Below are positions 32,151-41,713 of a DNA stretch of 50,451 bases, in pieces. Numbering within the stretch: the stretch's first letter is position 1; each line of letters opens with the position of its first letter. The translations under genes were made by a program, and so were the position numbers. Below the pieces are notes generated by a model that worked only from the letters and a program-made list of their open reading frames with translations, searched no databases and had not been told where the DNA came from. Source of the DNA: Anaerolineae bacterium (lineage in GTDB: Bacteria > Chloroflexota > Anaerolineae > UBA4142 > SHND01); the NCBI GenBank assembly GCA_020851635.1, contig JADZCJ010000018.1, positions 1-50,451 on the forward strand. The letters run 5' to 3'.

Positions 32151-33011
32151 ATGTCAGACTCTAGCAACGACAAAAACAACGAACTTCCCCTCTCGGCGAT
32201 TCCCGAGCGGGGCATTACGCATGTGGTCGCGAATGTCGAGCCCAAGACGCCCGGGCGTGTCTTGTGCATCAACGCGCATCCCGACGATCAGGAATTCACC
32301 GTCGGCGGCACGATTGCGAAATGGGTGCGCGCCGGCGCGCACGTCGTCACCGTCGTGATCACCAGCGGCGATGCCGGCTCGAACGATCGCACCGACCCCG
32401 GCATGACCAAATCGAAACTCGCCGTGCTGCGCGAACTGGAACAGCGCGCCGCGTGCGCGGTGCTGGGCGTGCAAGAGACCGTGTTTATGCACTATGGCGA
32501 CGGCACGCTTCAGCCCACCATTGATCTGCGCCGCGACCTGACGCGGCTGATTCGCAAATACAAGCCCGATGTCGTAGTGTGCGGCGATCCCACCGCGCGG
32601 TTTTACGGCAACAATTACATCAATCATCCCGACCATCGCGCGGCGGGCGATGCGGCGTGCGACGCTGTTTTTCCCTCTGCGGGCACGCGCCTGATTTTTC
32701 CCGAACTGCTGGCAGAGGGTTTGGAACCGCATCAGGTCGAGCGCGTCTTTTTGCACGGCTCGGAAAAGAGCGATACGTGGATTGACATTTCAGAGACGCT
32801 CGCAATCAAAATCAGCGCGCTCAAGGCGCACGTGACCCAGCTCGGCGATTGGGACCCGCTGGAACGCATGAAAGAGTGGGCGAGCGAAGAAGGCAAAGAA
32901 AAAGGTCTCGCCGCCGCCGAATCGTTCCGGGTCATGATTCTCAAACAAGACCCGGTGACAGAGGAAGGGGCGCGTGAACAGCACCCGGATTTTGTCGAGG
33001 CAGAATTATAG
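32151..33011 (+). CDS. PIG-L/LmbE family deacetylase
   Basis: A 286-residue zinc-dependent N-deacetylase of the LmbE/PIG-L family, which includes enzymes of mycothiol and bacillithiol synthesis and many on other N-acetyl sugars. The metal motif AHPDDQE lies near residue 45, and the later HPDHRAAG supplies the third ligand. The substrate is unknown; no BshA- or MshA-like partner is seen here. It is followed by a 20-bp perfect hairpin. Confidence 0.93.
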   Translation: MSDSSNDKNNELPLSAIPERGITHVVANVEPKTPGRVLCINAHPDDQEFTVGGTIAKWVRAGAHVVTVVITSGDAGSNDRTDPGMTKSKLAVLRELEQRAACAVLGVQETVFMHYGDGTLQPTIDLRRDLTRLIRKYKPDVVVCGDPTARFYGNNYINHPDHRAAGDAACDAVFPSAGTRLIFPELLAEGLEPHQVERVFLHGSEKSDTWIDISETLAIKISALKAHVTQLGDWDPLERMKEWASEEGKEKGLAAAESFRVMILKQDPVTEEGAREQHPDFVEAEL

Positions 33012-33017
33012 ATGCCG

Positions 33018-33062
33018 CCAACACCAAACAAGACGCCCCGGAGGCGTCTTGTTTGGTGTTGG
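33018..33062. terminator. Perfect 20-bp hairpin after the deacetylase gene
   Basis: The arms 33018-33037 and 33043-33062 are exact reverse complements around CCGGA. There is no T-tract on either side, so termination by the intrinsic mechanism is uncertain; it may instead protect the mRNA end or be a mobile palindrome. Confidence 0.55.
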
Positions 33063-33116
33063 GCATAGGACAATATTTCCATTCCCGTTTCCTATGCGCG
33101 GCGCGACAATCCCCTT

Positions 33117-35060
33117 ATGCGGAATTCGATCCTCGCAGTTACAGTGCTGCTTTTGCTCGTTGCGGTCAGCACAACCGCGGGCGCGCTCGGCGCGCAGCCG
33201 CCCGGCGCCGTTTCGGCGCCGGTTTTGAAATGGAGCCGCGCGGGCTGCCTGAACGGTATCTGGTGCGACACGGGCTGGTATGCCTCGCCCGCCGTCGCGG
33301 ATATTGACAATGACGGCAAACCCGAGTCGTTGTGGACCAACTATAAAATCTTTGCCATCAACGGCGAAGATGGCTCTACACAGTGGAGCGTGCCCAACCC
33401 CGGCGGCGGACGCGGCTGGGCGAGTGTGGTCGTCGGTGATATCAACAACAACAATTCGCTTGAAATCGTGACCGCGCACAGTGGCGGCTACCTGTCCGTT
33501 TTGCAAAACAACGGCACGCCGCTCGCCGGTTTTCCGAGACAAGACCAGAGCAATGAATTGCGCTCGCTGGCGGTGAGCGATGTAGATGACAACGGCGATC
33601 TGGAAATTCTCGTTTGCGCCACGCGCTCGCAAGACCAGTGGTTTATCTATGAGCACAACGGGACCATCCGCAGCGGCTGGCCCCGCCATTCGCCCGACTC
33701 GGACACGAACGGCTATGCGGCGGGCTGTTACAACGAAAATGTAGGGCTGGCGGACCTGGACGGCGACGGGCGCGATGAAATGATCGGACCGAACGACACG
33801 CATTACGTCGTGGGCTTTAACGACGACGGTTCACCTCTACGCGCCCATGCCATGTATGGGCAGCAAGCCGGACAAAACAAAGTCTGGGCGCGCGTCGGCT
33901 TTCATTACGATCACTCGGTAGATTTGCGCGGCTATGCCAATTGCGGTGTGGAACATCGCCCCAATTTTGCCGACAGCGCGCCGACGTTCGCCGATGTGAA
34001 CGGCGACGGCGTGTTGGAAATTATCATTGTCGGCAACATCTATAACTGCGGCACCAGCCCCTACACCAGTCTGTTTCAGATGCCCTTTATCCTGCGCGTC
34101 GACCGCACGCGCTGGGCGGGCAATGGCTTTGATTGGACCGCTCTGCCTGTCCCCGACGGAAATGCCGCGCCCCTCTCGGAAGACTATAACCAAATCGAAA
34201 CCGTCATGCCGAACCCCGTCGTCGTGGACCTGGACAATGACGGCTTGCGCGAAATTTTATTCTCGTCGTATGACGGGCGCTTGCATGCCTATTGGCTCGA
34301 CAAGACCGAACACGGCAATTGGCCCTACAATATCAAAAAGCAAAATGAGAATTTTATCCGTTTCAGTTCCGAACCCGCAGTCGCCGACCTGGATAACGAC
34401 GGACTCGCCGAAGTGATCGTCACGACCTGGACGGAACACGGCAGCAACGCCGCAGGTCAAGTGTTGATTCTCGGCGCGGCAGGAAATCTTTTGCGCGCCA
34501 TAGATCTGCCGACAAGCGACGACGGTTGGGACGGAGCGATGGCTGCGCCGACGATTGCCAACCTCGACAACGATGCGGATTACGAGCTGGTGATTGGGAC
34601 CGCCAACACGGGTCTGGTCGCCTACGATTTGCCAAACACCGCCAACGCCCGCATTTTGTGGGGCACAGGACGCGGTGATTATTTGCGGCATGGGCAAGCG
34701 CCTGCCGCCGCCTCCTCTGCCGGCACTCCCACCCCAACCCACACTGCTACCCCGTGCGCGGGCGCGCCGCCGCCGCCCAAACTCAAGGCGCCCAAGAACG
34801 ACTTGACCGTGGATACTCGATTTGTGCTGCTTGACTGGAAAGAACGTCCGTGTGCGACGCGCTATGAGGTGATTGTGCGGCGCAACTCGTCCGACGGAAA
34901 AATCATCCAGACCGAAACCAATGTCTTCAATTCCGAATTTACGACCAAACGACTCAAGCGCGCCAAAACACACGTCTGGCAAGTGCGCGCCTGTTTTCAA
35001 GATGCCTGCGGCGGCTGGAGCAAACTGCGTCGTTTCGTCATCAGTCCGACAGCGCAATGA
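33117..35060 (+). CDS. Secreted FG-GAP/VCBS beta-propeller protein
   Basis: The 647-residue protein begins with a signal peptide (SILAVTVLLLLVAVSTTAGA) and continues with about seven FG-GAP/VCBS-type repeats holding calcium-binding loops such as DIDNDGKPE, DLDGDGRDE, DVNGDGVLE and DLDNDGLAE, which predict a beta-propeller. A Thr/Pro linker (TPTPTHTATP) then leads to a C-terminal fibronectin-III-like domain. It is likely exported and may bind the cell surface or a polymer. No enzymatic motif is seen. An intrinsic terminator follows. Confidence 0.85.
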   Translation: MRNSILAVTVLLLLVAVSTTAGALGAQPPGAVSAPVLKWSRAGCLNGIWCDTGWYASPAVADIDNDGKPESLWTNYKIFAINGEDGSTQWSVPNPGGGRGWASVVVGDINNNNSLEIVTAHSGGYLSVLQNNGTPLAGFPRQDQSNELRSLAVSDVDDNGDLEILVCATRSQDQWFIYEHNGTIRSGWPRHSPDSDTNGYAAGCYNENVGLADLDGDGRDEMIGPNDTHYVVGFNDDGSPLRAHAMYGQQAGQNKVWARVGFHYDHSVDLRGYANCGVEHRPNFADSAPTFADVNGDGVLEIIIVGNIYNCGTSPYTSLFQMPFILRVDRTRWAGNGFDWTALPVPDGNAAPLSEDYNQIETVMPNPVVVDLDNDGLREILFSSYDGRLHAYWLDKTEHGNWPYNIKKQNENFIRFSSEPAVADLDNDGLAEVIVTTWTEHGSNAAGQVLILGAAGNLLRAIDLPTSDDGWDGAMAAPTIANLDNDADYELVIGTANTGLVAYDLPNTANARILWGTGRGDYLRHGQAPAAASSAGTPTPTHTATPCAGAPPPPKLKAPKNDLTVDTRFVLLDWKERPCATRYEVIVRRNSSDGKIIQTETNVFNSEFTTKRLKRAKTHVWQVRACFQDACGGWSKLRRFVISPTAQ

Positions 35061-35070
35061 GCATTGATGC

Positions 35071-35098
35071 AGGGGCGCTCAATTGAACGCCCCTTTTT
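35071..35098 (+). terminator. Intrinsic terminator of the FG-GAP gene
   Basis: AGGGGCG and CGCCCCT flank CTCAATTGAA, which can itself extend the stem; five T follow. Confidence 0.85.
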
Positions 35099-35107
35099 CT
35101 TTTTACC

Positions 35108-35137
35108 AAAAAAAAAGCGCCTCGACCTTGAGACGCT
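35108..35137 (-). terminator. Intrinsic terminator of the NYN gene
   Basis: On the minus strand AGCGTCTC pairs with GAGGCGCT (one G-T), followed by a run of about nine T. Confidence 0.85.
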
Positions 35138-35174
35138 GAATGAGCTTGCTTGTGAAATTGAACTGTAGAGCGAA

Positions 35175-36107
35175 TCACTCCTGGTTCAATTCTTGCGACG
35201 CCGGGGTCAACTCTTGTTCCACAACCGGGTCCGCAGTCGTTTCGGTCTCCGGCTCAAAGGGCGAGCTTGCGAGTGGCGCGGGCGGCGCCGCGGACGCGGC
35301 GAGCGCCAGCTGCACTTCGGGGTGTTCGCGGCGAAAATGCAGCAAGCGTAATGTGCGACCATCCATATCGCGAATTTCTTCAACCAGGATTTGGCGTTCT
35401 TTGAATCCTGTGAGAATCATATCAACTTGCATGGCTGTCAGTTCGACTTGATTGCTTGGGGCGAGGGCGTGCGTCTTGACAAAGAGAAAAGTAAGATAGG
35501 GGCGGGTGCGGTCCAAATATTCGATTAACTTGAGGAGTTTGATCTCCGCCTGCTGGAGATCCGGAAATTCAGAGGTATCTATACTCTGATATTGTTTGCC
35601 GTTGGTGACCGGCTCGCGCACGATCGGCGTCCAACCCTCTTCAAATACCGGATCGCTGAGATCGGCTGCCGCAATCAAATCATTTGACACACAGCCGGGC
35701 ACCCCGGCAACCACAACCTTTTTGTTGAATCTGTAGCGCGCGCGTGCCACCGCTCTGATAAAATCACTGTCGCCGGTCATCAAGATCAAAGTTGTCACGG
35801 TGGGACGATCGAGCAAGCAATCAATAATATCGAGCAGCATCGCCATGTCGGAAGAGCTTTTGTGTGCGACGTCGGGGCTGCGGCGAGGGATATCGCGCGG
35901 GGAGATGCCTGCAACTTCAAGTTTTCTGCGGTAGAATTCGGGGTGTTCAGTAAAGTCCGCATACGCGTTCGCCAGTGCGACCGGACCATATTTGCGCGCC
36001 TTTTCCATCAACTTTTGAGGTTCCGGTTCCAGCCCATATGTGTTCTTGAGGCCGTAGCGCACATTTTCAAAATCAATGAATAGGGCGACTTCGCCATTTT
36101 CAGACAT
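35175..36107 (-). CDS. NYN domain (PIN-like) nuclease protein
   Basis: A 310-residue protein. The N-terminal NYN domain of the PIN-like superfamily has ALFIDFENVRYGL (Asp12), the central SSDMAMLLDIIDCLL and ILMTGDSDFIRAVARARYRF, supplying the acidic residues that bind metal in such RNases. The C-terminal half (from about 195) holds a winged-helix-like region (QVELTAMQVDMILTGFKERQ) and an acidic Pro/Ala tail. It resembles LabA-like proteins. It is monocistronic and ends in its own terminator. Confidence 0.9.
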   Translation of the reverse strand: MSENGEVALFIDFENVRYGLKNTYGLEPEPQKLMEKARKYGPVALANAYADFTEHPEFYRRKLEVAGISPRDIPRRSPDVAHKSSSDMAMLLDIIDCLLDRPTVTTLILMTGDSDFIRAVARARYRFNKKVVVAGVPGCVSNDLIAAADLSDPVFEEGWTPIVREPVTNGKQYQSIDTSEFPDLQQAEIKLLKLIEYLDRTRPYLTFLFVKTHALAPSNQVELTAMQVDMILTGFKERQILVEEIRDMDGRTLRLLHFRREHPEVQLALAASAAPPAPLASSPFEPETETTADPVVEQELTPASQELNQE

Positions 36108-36126
36108 AATATATTATGCAATTCGG

Positions 36127-36237
36127 GTCACCTAGCGCAACAACATGATGAAATTGCCGAGTCAAGTGATGACACGCGAGTTATAAAACTCGACGCTCAA
36201 TTCTGCAAACTCATGTTGTTGTGCTACTAGCAGTGAC
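36127..36237. mobile_element. Palindromic MITE-like element, copy 1
   Basis: TAGCGCAACAACATGA (36133-36148) and TCATGTTGTTGTGCTA (36211-36226) form terminal inverted repeats with one mismatch, and GTCAC/GTGAC extends them. An inner hairpin CGAGTT-ATAA-AACTCG (36177-36192) lies in the middle. A diverged copy in opposite orientation is at 42912-43030. No transposase is encoded. Confidence 0.6.
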
Positions 36238-36291
36238 AAGAATTGTATCTCCAACCTAGACTAAAAGTGGGTCAATCCTGTGCAGCGCGGG

Positions 36292-36321
36292 TTTGCCAAG
36301 GGTTTGCACTAGTTTTATAGT
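36292..36321 (+). promoter_or_regulatory. Promoter of the glycoside hydrolase gene
   Basis: TTTGCC and TATAGT are 18 bp apart, 20 bp upstream of the start codon. Confidence 0.4.
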
Positions 36322-36341
36322 TTGTCAAGATTCTATCAGAG

Positions 36342-37469
36342 ATGAGGTATTTGTCAATACAATTTGCGACGTTGCCCAAAGCCCTTGTGTGGCTCGGGCG
36401 CGGATGCGTTGTTTTTCTGACGCTTGCCGTCGTCTGGCGATTTGCCGCGCCCCCGCCCATTTTGGTCACACTCGGCGCGCCCCAAACGGTCGAGACCCTT
36501 TACCCCAAAATGGGCGTGCATACGCGTATGACCGACGAAGTCGAGACCTGGAAGATAAAAAAGAACTATGAAATGGTGCGCGAAATGGGCGCGCCCTATG
36601 TGGTTGAATTTTTTCCCTGGGCATATATCGAGAACCAAAAAGGGCAGTATGACTGGCAACATGCGGATGAAATGGTGGACCACGCGCGCGCGCAGGGGCT
36701 GACCGTTATTGCGCGCATGGGTTTTGTGCCGCCGTGGGCGCGCCCGCCGGGCACATCGGTCAACTATCTCGACGAAAACAACTATGCGGACCTGGGCGAT
36801 TTTGTTGCCGCCTTTGCCGAACATTTCAAAGGGCGCATCGAGTATCTCGTCATCTGGAACGAGCCAAACGTCAGCTTTGAATGGGGGCAGCGTCCCCCGG
36901 ACCCGGTCGAATACACCGAACTGCTCAAGGTCGCCTATACGCGCGCCAAACAAGCCAACCCCAATGTCAAAATTCTGGCAGGCGCGCTCGCGCCCAATCT
37001 CGCCCCCCCCGATTCGACGGATGCCATGAACGATTTGGACTATTTGGACCAAATGTATCAGGCGGGCGCGCAAAAATATTTTGACATCCTTGCCGCGCAC
37101 AGCTATGGCTGGCAGTCGCCCGCCGCGGAACCTCCTTCGCCCGACCGCGTCAATTTTCGCCGCACCGAGCTCTTGCGCGACATCATGTTGAAATATGGCG
37201 ACGGCGCGAAACCCGTCATGCTGACCGAAGGCGGTTGGAACGATCACCCGCGCTGGACCAAAGCGGTCACGCCCGCCGCGCGCATTCAAAATACCATCGC
37301 CGCGTATGATTGGTGCGAACGGACGGAATGGATTGCGGCGTGCGCGCTGTGGGTCTTGCGCACGCCCGCGCCGACATACACCTTTAACGATTATTTCACA
37401 TTCGTCACACCGGACTTTGATGCCAAGCCGATCTATTGGGAAGTGCAGAAGTATGCGCGAGGAGAATGA
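36342..37469 (+). CDS. Glycoside-hydrolase-like protein (clan GH-A)
   Basis: A 375-residue TIM-barrel protein with an N-terminal membrane anchor or signal (ALVWLGRGCVVFLTLAVVWR). Known features of clan GH-A (GH5, GH39 and relatives) are present: the acid/base Glu in LVIWNEPNVSFEW and the nucleophile Glu in VMLTEGGWNDH. So it probably cleaves a beta-linked sugar outside the membrane. The polymer is not predictable. The start at 36342 is the first ATG. It overlaps the following solute-binding protein gene by 17 bp. Confidence 0.82.
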   Translation: MRYLSIQFATLPKALVWLGRGCVVFLTLAVVWRFAAPPPILVTLGAPQTVETLYPKMGVHTRMTDEVETWKIKKNYEMVREMGAPYVVEFFPWAYIENQKGQYDWQHADEMVDHARAQGLTVIARMGFVPPWARPPGTSVNYLDENNYADLGDFVAAFAEHFKGRIEYLVIWNEPNVSFEWGQRPPDPVEYTELLKVAYTRAKQANPNVKILAGALAPNLAPPDSTDAMNDLDYLDQMYQAGAQKYFDILAAHSYGWQSPAAEPPSPDRVNFRRTELLRDIMLKYGDGAKPVMLTEGGWNDHPRWTKAVTPAARIQNTIAAYDWCERTEWIAACALWVLRTPAPTYTFNDYFTFVTPDFDAKPIYWEVQKYARGE

Positions 37470-38295
37470 TTCAACAAGAGTTGTTCGCGCGTGGAGATTC
37501 GGCTCGCTCCCTCTGCTGCTCATAGGTTTGGCAATGGTCGCATGTCTCGGCTATTTGCTTTTTGTGCCGCAAGCGCCCGCCAAACCCGACGACACCTGGA
37601 CGCGAATACAAAGCGAGCACATCCTGCGTATTGGGATTGACCCCAGCTCGCCGCCGTTTGTGATGGATGACGGCACGGGCAGATTGTCGGGGTTGGATGT
37701 GGCGCTGGCAAACGAAATGGCAAACGCGTGGGGCGTAAAAATTCAATATGTCTATTCCGGCTTTGACGGTTTGTATGACGCGTTGAACGCAAAGCAATTT
37801 GACATGATCTTGTCCGCTCTGCCCTACAATCCCACCAGGACGCAGGATGTTTTTTTCTCGCGCCCTTATTTCAACGGCGGACCCGTTTTGGTTGTGCGCG
37901 GTGATGACAAGACGACGACACGGCTCGAAGATATGCGCGGCAAAACGATTGCGGTCGAACTGGGCTCGAACGGCGACGCCGTCGCGCGCAAATGGCAAAA
38001 ACGGCACAATCTGGACGTGCGCCGGTTCGATACCGCGTTTGACGCACTGCGCGCGCTGCAGCGCGGCGAGGCGCGCGCAGCGATCATTGACCCGATTGCG
38101 TTTATTGATTTTCAACACGCCGAGGCGGACACGGGCGCGCGCGCGTGGCGCATTGTCGGCAATCCGCTCGCCGATGAAAACTATATAATCGCCGTGCGGC
38201 GCGATTCACCGACCTTGCTCCGCGAGGTGAACAAGCTGTTGAACCGGCTGGAGGGCAGCGGAAGATTGACCGAACTGGAAGAGGAGAATTTTTGA
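37453..38295 (+). CDS. Family 3 solute-binding-like protein, membrane-anchored
   Basis: A 280-residue protein with one N-terminal membrane segment (LPLLLIGLAMVACLGYLLFV) and a bacterial extracellular solute-binding domain of family 3: HILRIGIDPSSPPFVMDDGT and MILSALPYNPTRTQDVFFSR. It would bind a small polar ligand such as an amino acid. No ABC permease or ATPase follows, so it could be a sensor or work with genes elsewhere. The ATG at 37453 lies inside the end of the hydrolase gene; longer frames upstream are antisense-like arginine-rich shadow. Confidence 0.82.
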   Translation: MREENDSTRVVRAWRFGSLPLLLIGLAMVACLGYLLFVPQAPAKPDDTWTRIQSEHILRIGIDPSSPPFVMDDGTGRLSGLDVALANEMANAWGVKIQYVYSGFDGLYDALNAKQFDMILSALPYNPTRTQDVFFSRPYFNGGPVLVVRGDDKTTTRLEDMRGKTIAVELGSNGDAVARKWQKRHNLDVRRFDTAFDALRALQRGEARAAIIDPIAFIDFQHAEADTGARAWRIVGNPLADENYIIAVRRDSPTLLREVNKLLNRLEGSGRLTELEEENF

Positions 38296-38305
38296 CCCCG
38301 CCATA

Positions 38306-38334
38306 TACACAAGCCACAACACTTGGTTTATAAT
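38306..38334 (+). promoter_or_regulatory. Candidate promoter of the BTAD regulator
   Basis: TACACA and TATAAT (38329-38334) are 17 bp apart, leaving a leader of about 125 bases before 38470. Confidence 0.4.
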
Positions 38335-38469
38335 ACCGAAACCACCTCAGCATAGCAGTCAGCGCCCGGACTGCGCGCTAAAGAGCGGCCAGGACAGCCC
38401 AACAGGTCTCGCGCCGTTCATTTCGAAATCGTTTGACACACCTCGACCCGGGGGTCCAAGGCAGCACGC

Positions 38470-41400
38470 ATGAATCCCAATCTGCTGGTCACGAAAATTG
38501 TGGTGCCGTCACGACGCAGTGACGTCCTGAGACGCCCGCGCTTGCTCGATTTTCTGCACGAGTATATCGAACGCAAGCTGGTGCTCATTTCTGCGTCGGC
38601 GGGTTACGGCAAGACAAGTCTCGTGGTTGATTTCGCCAACGACACCGCTTTGCCGGTGTGCTGGTACAGTCTGGAAACAGGCGACAGGGACCCCCATGTG
38701 TTTATGGAGTATCTGGTCGCGGCGATCCAGCGCCAGTTTCCACATTTCGGCGGACATACCAGCGCGCTATTACGCAGCCCTGACGAAAGCCGTTCGGTTG
38801 ACGCCATCATTGGCGCGCTCGTCACCGAACTGCACGAACAGATTGACACATTCTTTGTGCTGGTGTTGGACGATTATCATCTCGTCGAAAGCAGCCAACC
38901 GGTCAATCAACTGCTCGATCGGCTCCTCTATTTCCTGCCCGAAAACGCGCACGTCATTCTTGCCAGTCGCACAATCCCGCCTCATTTGACCTTGACACGC
39001 TTGACTGCCAATTTGCAGGTGGCGGGTTTGGGCGCGGGAGACCTCAAGTTCACTCCCGAAGAAATCCGCGCGCTGATTCTCCAAAACGACGCGATGGAAA
39101 TCGCGCCCGAGATGGCGAACGAACTTGCCGTTCAATCCGAGGGCTGGATTACGGGCATTGTCCTTACGTCGCCGGCGCTCTGGCAGGGCGTTTTCCGCGA
39201 GTGGGTCAAAGAGTATACGCCGGGCAGCCAGCTCTTTGAGTATCTTGCCGTCGAAGTATTGGCGCAGCAGCCCGCCAACCTTCAGCAGTTTTTGTTGGAA
39301 ACGTCGGTGCTTGCCGAAATGGATGCGGGCATGTGCAATGAACTGCTGGGCATCGCAGAGGCGTCGGCGTTCTTTCAATTGGCGGAAAAACGCAATCTGT
39401 TTTTGACGCGGCTCGATCGCGAAGGGTATCGCTATCATCATCTCTTTCGCGAATTTTTGCAGATGCGTTTGCGCGACACTCAGCCCGCGCGCTATCGCCA
39501 TCTGCTGCGGCAGGCGGCGGCTTTGTTTGAACGACGCGGCAAGATGGACCAGGCGATCGAACAATGGCTGTCTGCCGGGGAACCCGCGGAGGCGGCGCGC
39601 CTGATCGAGATTGTGGCGCAAGAACAATACGAGCTGGGACGGTGGGCAACGTTGGCGCGCTGGCTGGATGCCCTGCCCGAAACGGTCCTCTCGCAAACCC
39701 CAATCCTCTGGCTCTGGCGCGGGATGGTGAGTGTGGAACTCGGCGCGTCCGAATCTGCCGCAAACAGTTTCGACCGCGCCATTCACGAGTTTGATCGGCG
39801 GCAGGATGCGCTCAATCTTGCGCGTGCGTTGATCGAATCGGCGCGGCACGAGTTGAATTTGGATACGGCGCTGGAACGCTGCGAACGCGCGCTCGCACTG
39901 CTCCCTCCGCACGAATACCCCATCCATGCGTTCGCGGCGCTGACAATTGGCGCGCTAAAAGCGCAGCACGGCGATTTGGCAGGGGCGGTGATACATCTGG
40001 AGCGCGCGGCGGCGCTTTATGAAATTGCAAATATGCGGAGCGACCAGGCAAAAGCCGCAACGCATCTGGGCGCGCTCTATTTTCTCACCGGCGATCGGGC
40101 GCAGGCGATGGCGCGCTTTGAAGCCGCACGCGCCCATTGGCAGCGCGTTGGCAATTCCAACAAACTCGCCAACACGCTCAACAGCATCGCGGTGGCGCGC
40201 TATCAACAGGGCGAACTCGCGGCGGCGAGCGATCTCTTGATGACGGCGCTGGAACACGCGCAGCGCTCCGGCAACTTGCGGAGCGAAGCATATATCCACG
40301 CAGGGCTGGGCGATATTCAACGCGACCATGAAAAATTGAGCGACGCGCTCGAGTCTTTTAGAGCGGCATCCGCCATCGCGGAAAAAATACGCGAGCGCTT
40401 TTTGATCACCTATGCGCGCGTTGCCGCGGGCGAGGTGTGGCGGCTCGCGGGCGACGCGGGAACGTCCGAGCAGGTCTTGCAGACCGCCCTGCAGACGGCG
40501 TCAACCCATCGCTCGGACTATGAGGTGGCGCTCGCGCAAATCGGGTTAGGCGCGCTGCGGCTGACGCAGAATGAAACGGACGCAGCTGTCCGCCATCTCG
40601 ATCTCGCGCTCAAACTGCTCGAACCGATGGAACTGCAGCGCGAGATTGCGCGGACGCGTTTTTATCTCGCGCAGGCGGCGTTACAGCGCAAACGCGATGC
40701 AGAAGCGCTGCGACATCTGCGGGTCGTGGCATCCGTCGGCAAAGCATTGGAGGAAAACCAATTTCTGGTCAGTCAGGCGGCGCGCGCCCGTTTCGTTCCC
40801 GAGTTTGCGCTCGCGCGCCGTGTCGGCGTGCCCTATTTCAAACGTCTCATTCAAAAGCTGGACCTGTTGCAGCGCCCCAGCGTGACAGAGTTGGCGCCGC
40901 AAGACACTTTGCCGCAGCTCGAATTGAACACGCTGGGTGAAGCGCGTGTGATGATGGACGGCGAGCTGCTGGCGCGGAGCGTGTGGCAAACGAACACGAC
41001 CAAAGAATTGTTTTTCTTTTTTGCCACCAACTCGCAGGGCTGGCGCAAAGAGCAGATTATGGAGGCGCTCTGGAGCAATGCCTCGCGCGGGCAAGCGAAC
41101 GACTTGTTTCATGCCAGTTTGTATCGCCTGCGGCGCGCGCTCTTTCCCGAGTGCATCGTCTTTCGCAACGGGTTGTATCAGCTCAACCCGGAAGCGGTGC
41201 GCTGGCTCGATGTGCTCGAATTCGAGTCCGAAATCGAATCCGCCGAACGCGCCGGTGACCCGCTGCAGCAGATCGAATATCTCGAACGCGCCGTGCCGCT
41301 GTATCATGGCGATTTTATGGAGGAATTTTATTCGGACTGGTGTATGCATCGGCGCGAGCAACTGCGCCTGCGTTATCTCGATGCGCTCGCCAAACTGGCG

Positions 41401-41634
41401 CGCGCGTGGACACAGGTCGGGGACGCCCACCGCGCCATCGCGCTCTATCAACAGCTCTTGAAACGAGAGCCGGCTCATGAAGAAACCTATCGCGACCTGA
41501 TCGGATTGCATTTGGAGATGGGCAATCGTTCGGCGGCGCTTCAACTATACCAGCAGTGTGTCGAATATCTGGCGTCCGAGTATGGCGTTTCGCCCGCGCC
41601 CGAAACGTCCGCCTTGTATCAACGGCTCGTTTAG
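38470..41634 (+). CDS. Large STAND/TPR regulator with C-terminal SARP-type DNA-binding and BTAD domains
   Basis: This 1054-residue protein has a MalT-like NTPase: Walker A in SASAGYGKTSLVVD (about residues 41-54) and Walker B in FFVLVLDDYH (about 128-137), followed by WISAGEPAEAAR-type helices and a long TPR array. The C-terminal part (about 813-910) is an OmpR-like winged helix (ELNTLGEARVMMDGELLARS, then EQIMEALWSNASRGQANDLF and GLYQLNPE), followed by a BTAD helical domain to the end. Usual MalT-type proteins end in a LuxR helix-turn-helix; here a SARP-like one is used. NTP binding plus ligand would switch it on. It stands directly upstream of the peptide gene, whose promoter has SARP-type direct repeats. 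Confidence 0.93.
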   Translation: MNPNLLVTKIVVPSRRSDVLRRPRLLDFLHEYIERKLVLISASAGYGKTSLVVDFANDTALPVCWYSLETGDRDPHVFMEYLVAAIQRQFPHFGGHTSALLRSPDESRSVDAIIGALVTELHEQIDTFFVLVLDDYHLVESSQPVNQLLDRLLYFLPENAHVILASRTIPPHLTLTRLTANLQVAGLGAGDLKFTPEEIRALILQNDAMEIAPEMANELAVQSEGWITGIVLTSPALWQGVFREWVKEYTPGSQLFEYLAVEVLAQQPANLQQFLLETSVLAEMDAGMCNELLGIAEASAFFQLAEKRNLFLTRLDREGYRYHHLFREFLQMRLRDTQPARYRHLLRQAAALFERRGKMDQAIEQWLSAGEPAEAARLIEIVAQEQYELGRWATLARWLDALPETVLSQTPILWLWRGMVSVELGASESAANSFDRAIHEFDRRQDALNLARALIESARHELNLDTALERCERALALLPPHEYPIHAFAALTIGALKAQHGDLAGAVIHLERAAALYEIANMRSDQAKAATHLGALYFLTGDRAQAMARFEAARAHWQRVGNSNKLANTLNSIAVARYQQGELAAASDLLMTALEHAQRSGNLRSEAYIHAGLGDIQRDHEKLSDALESFRAASAIAEKIRERFLITYARVAAGEVWRLAGDAGTSEQVLQTALQTASTHRSDYEVALAQIGLGALRLTQNETDAAVRHLDLALKLLEPMELQREIARTRFYLAQAALQRKRDAEALRHLRVVASVGKALEENQFLVSQAARARFVPEFALARRVGVPYFKRLIQKLDLLQRPSVTELAPQDTLPQLELNTLGEARVMMDGELLARSVWQTNTTKELFFFFATNSQGWRKEQIMEALWSNASRGQANDLFHASLYRLRRALFPECIVFRNGLYQLNPEAVRWLDVLEFESEIESAERAGDPLQQIEYLERAVPLYHGDFMEEFYSDWCMHRREQLRLRYLDALAKLARAWTQVGDAHRAIALYQQLLKREPAHEETYRDLIGLHLEMGNRSAALQLYQQCVEYLASEYGVSPAPETSALYQRLV

Positions 41635-41663
41635 GTGTAAAATCAGACTGTGAAAGGAAATAT

Positions 41664-41698
41664 GGCGGGCTGGGGGTCTCCCAGCTCGCCTTTTTTTT
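41664..41698 (+). terminator. Intrinsic terminator of the BTAD regulator gene
   Basis: GGCGGGCTGGG pairs with CCCAGCTCGCC (one G-T), followed by eight T. Confidence 0.9.
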
Positions 41699-41713
41699 CA
41701 ATTTTAATAATTC

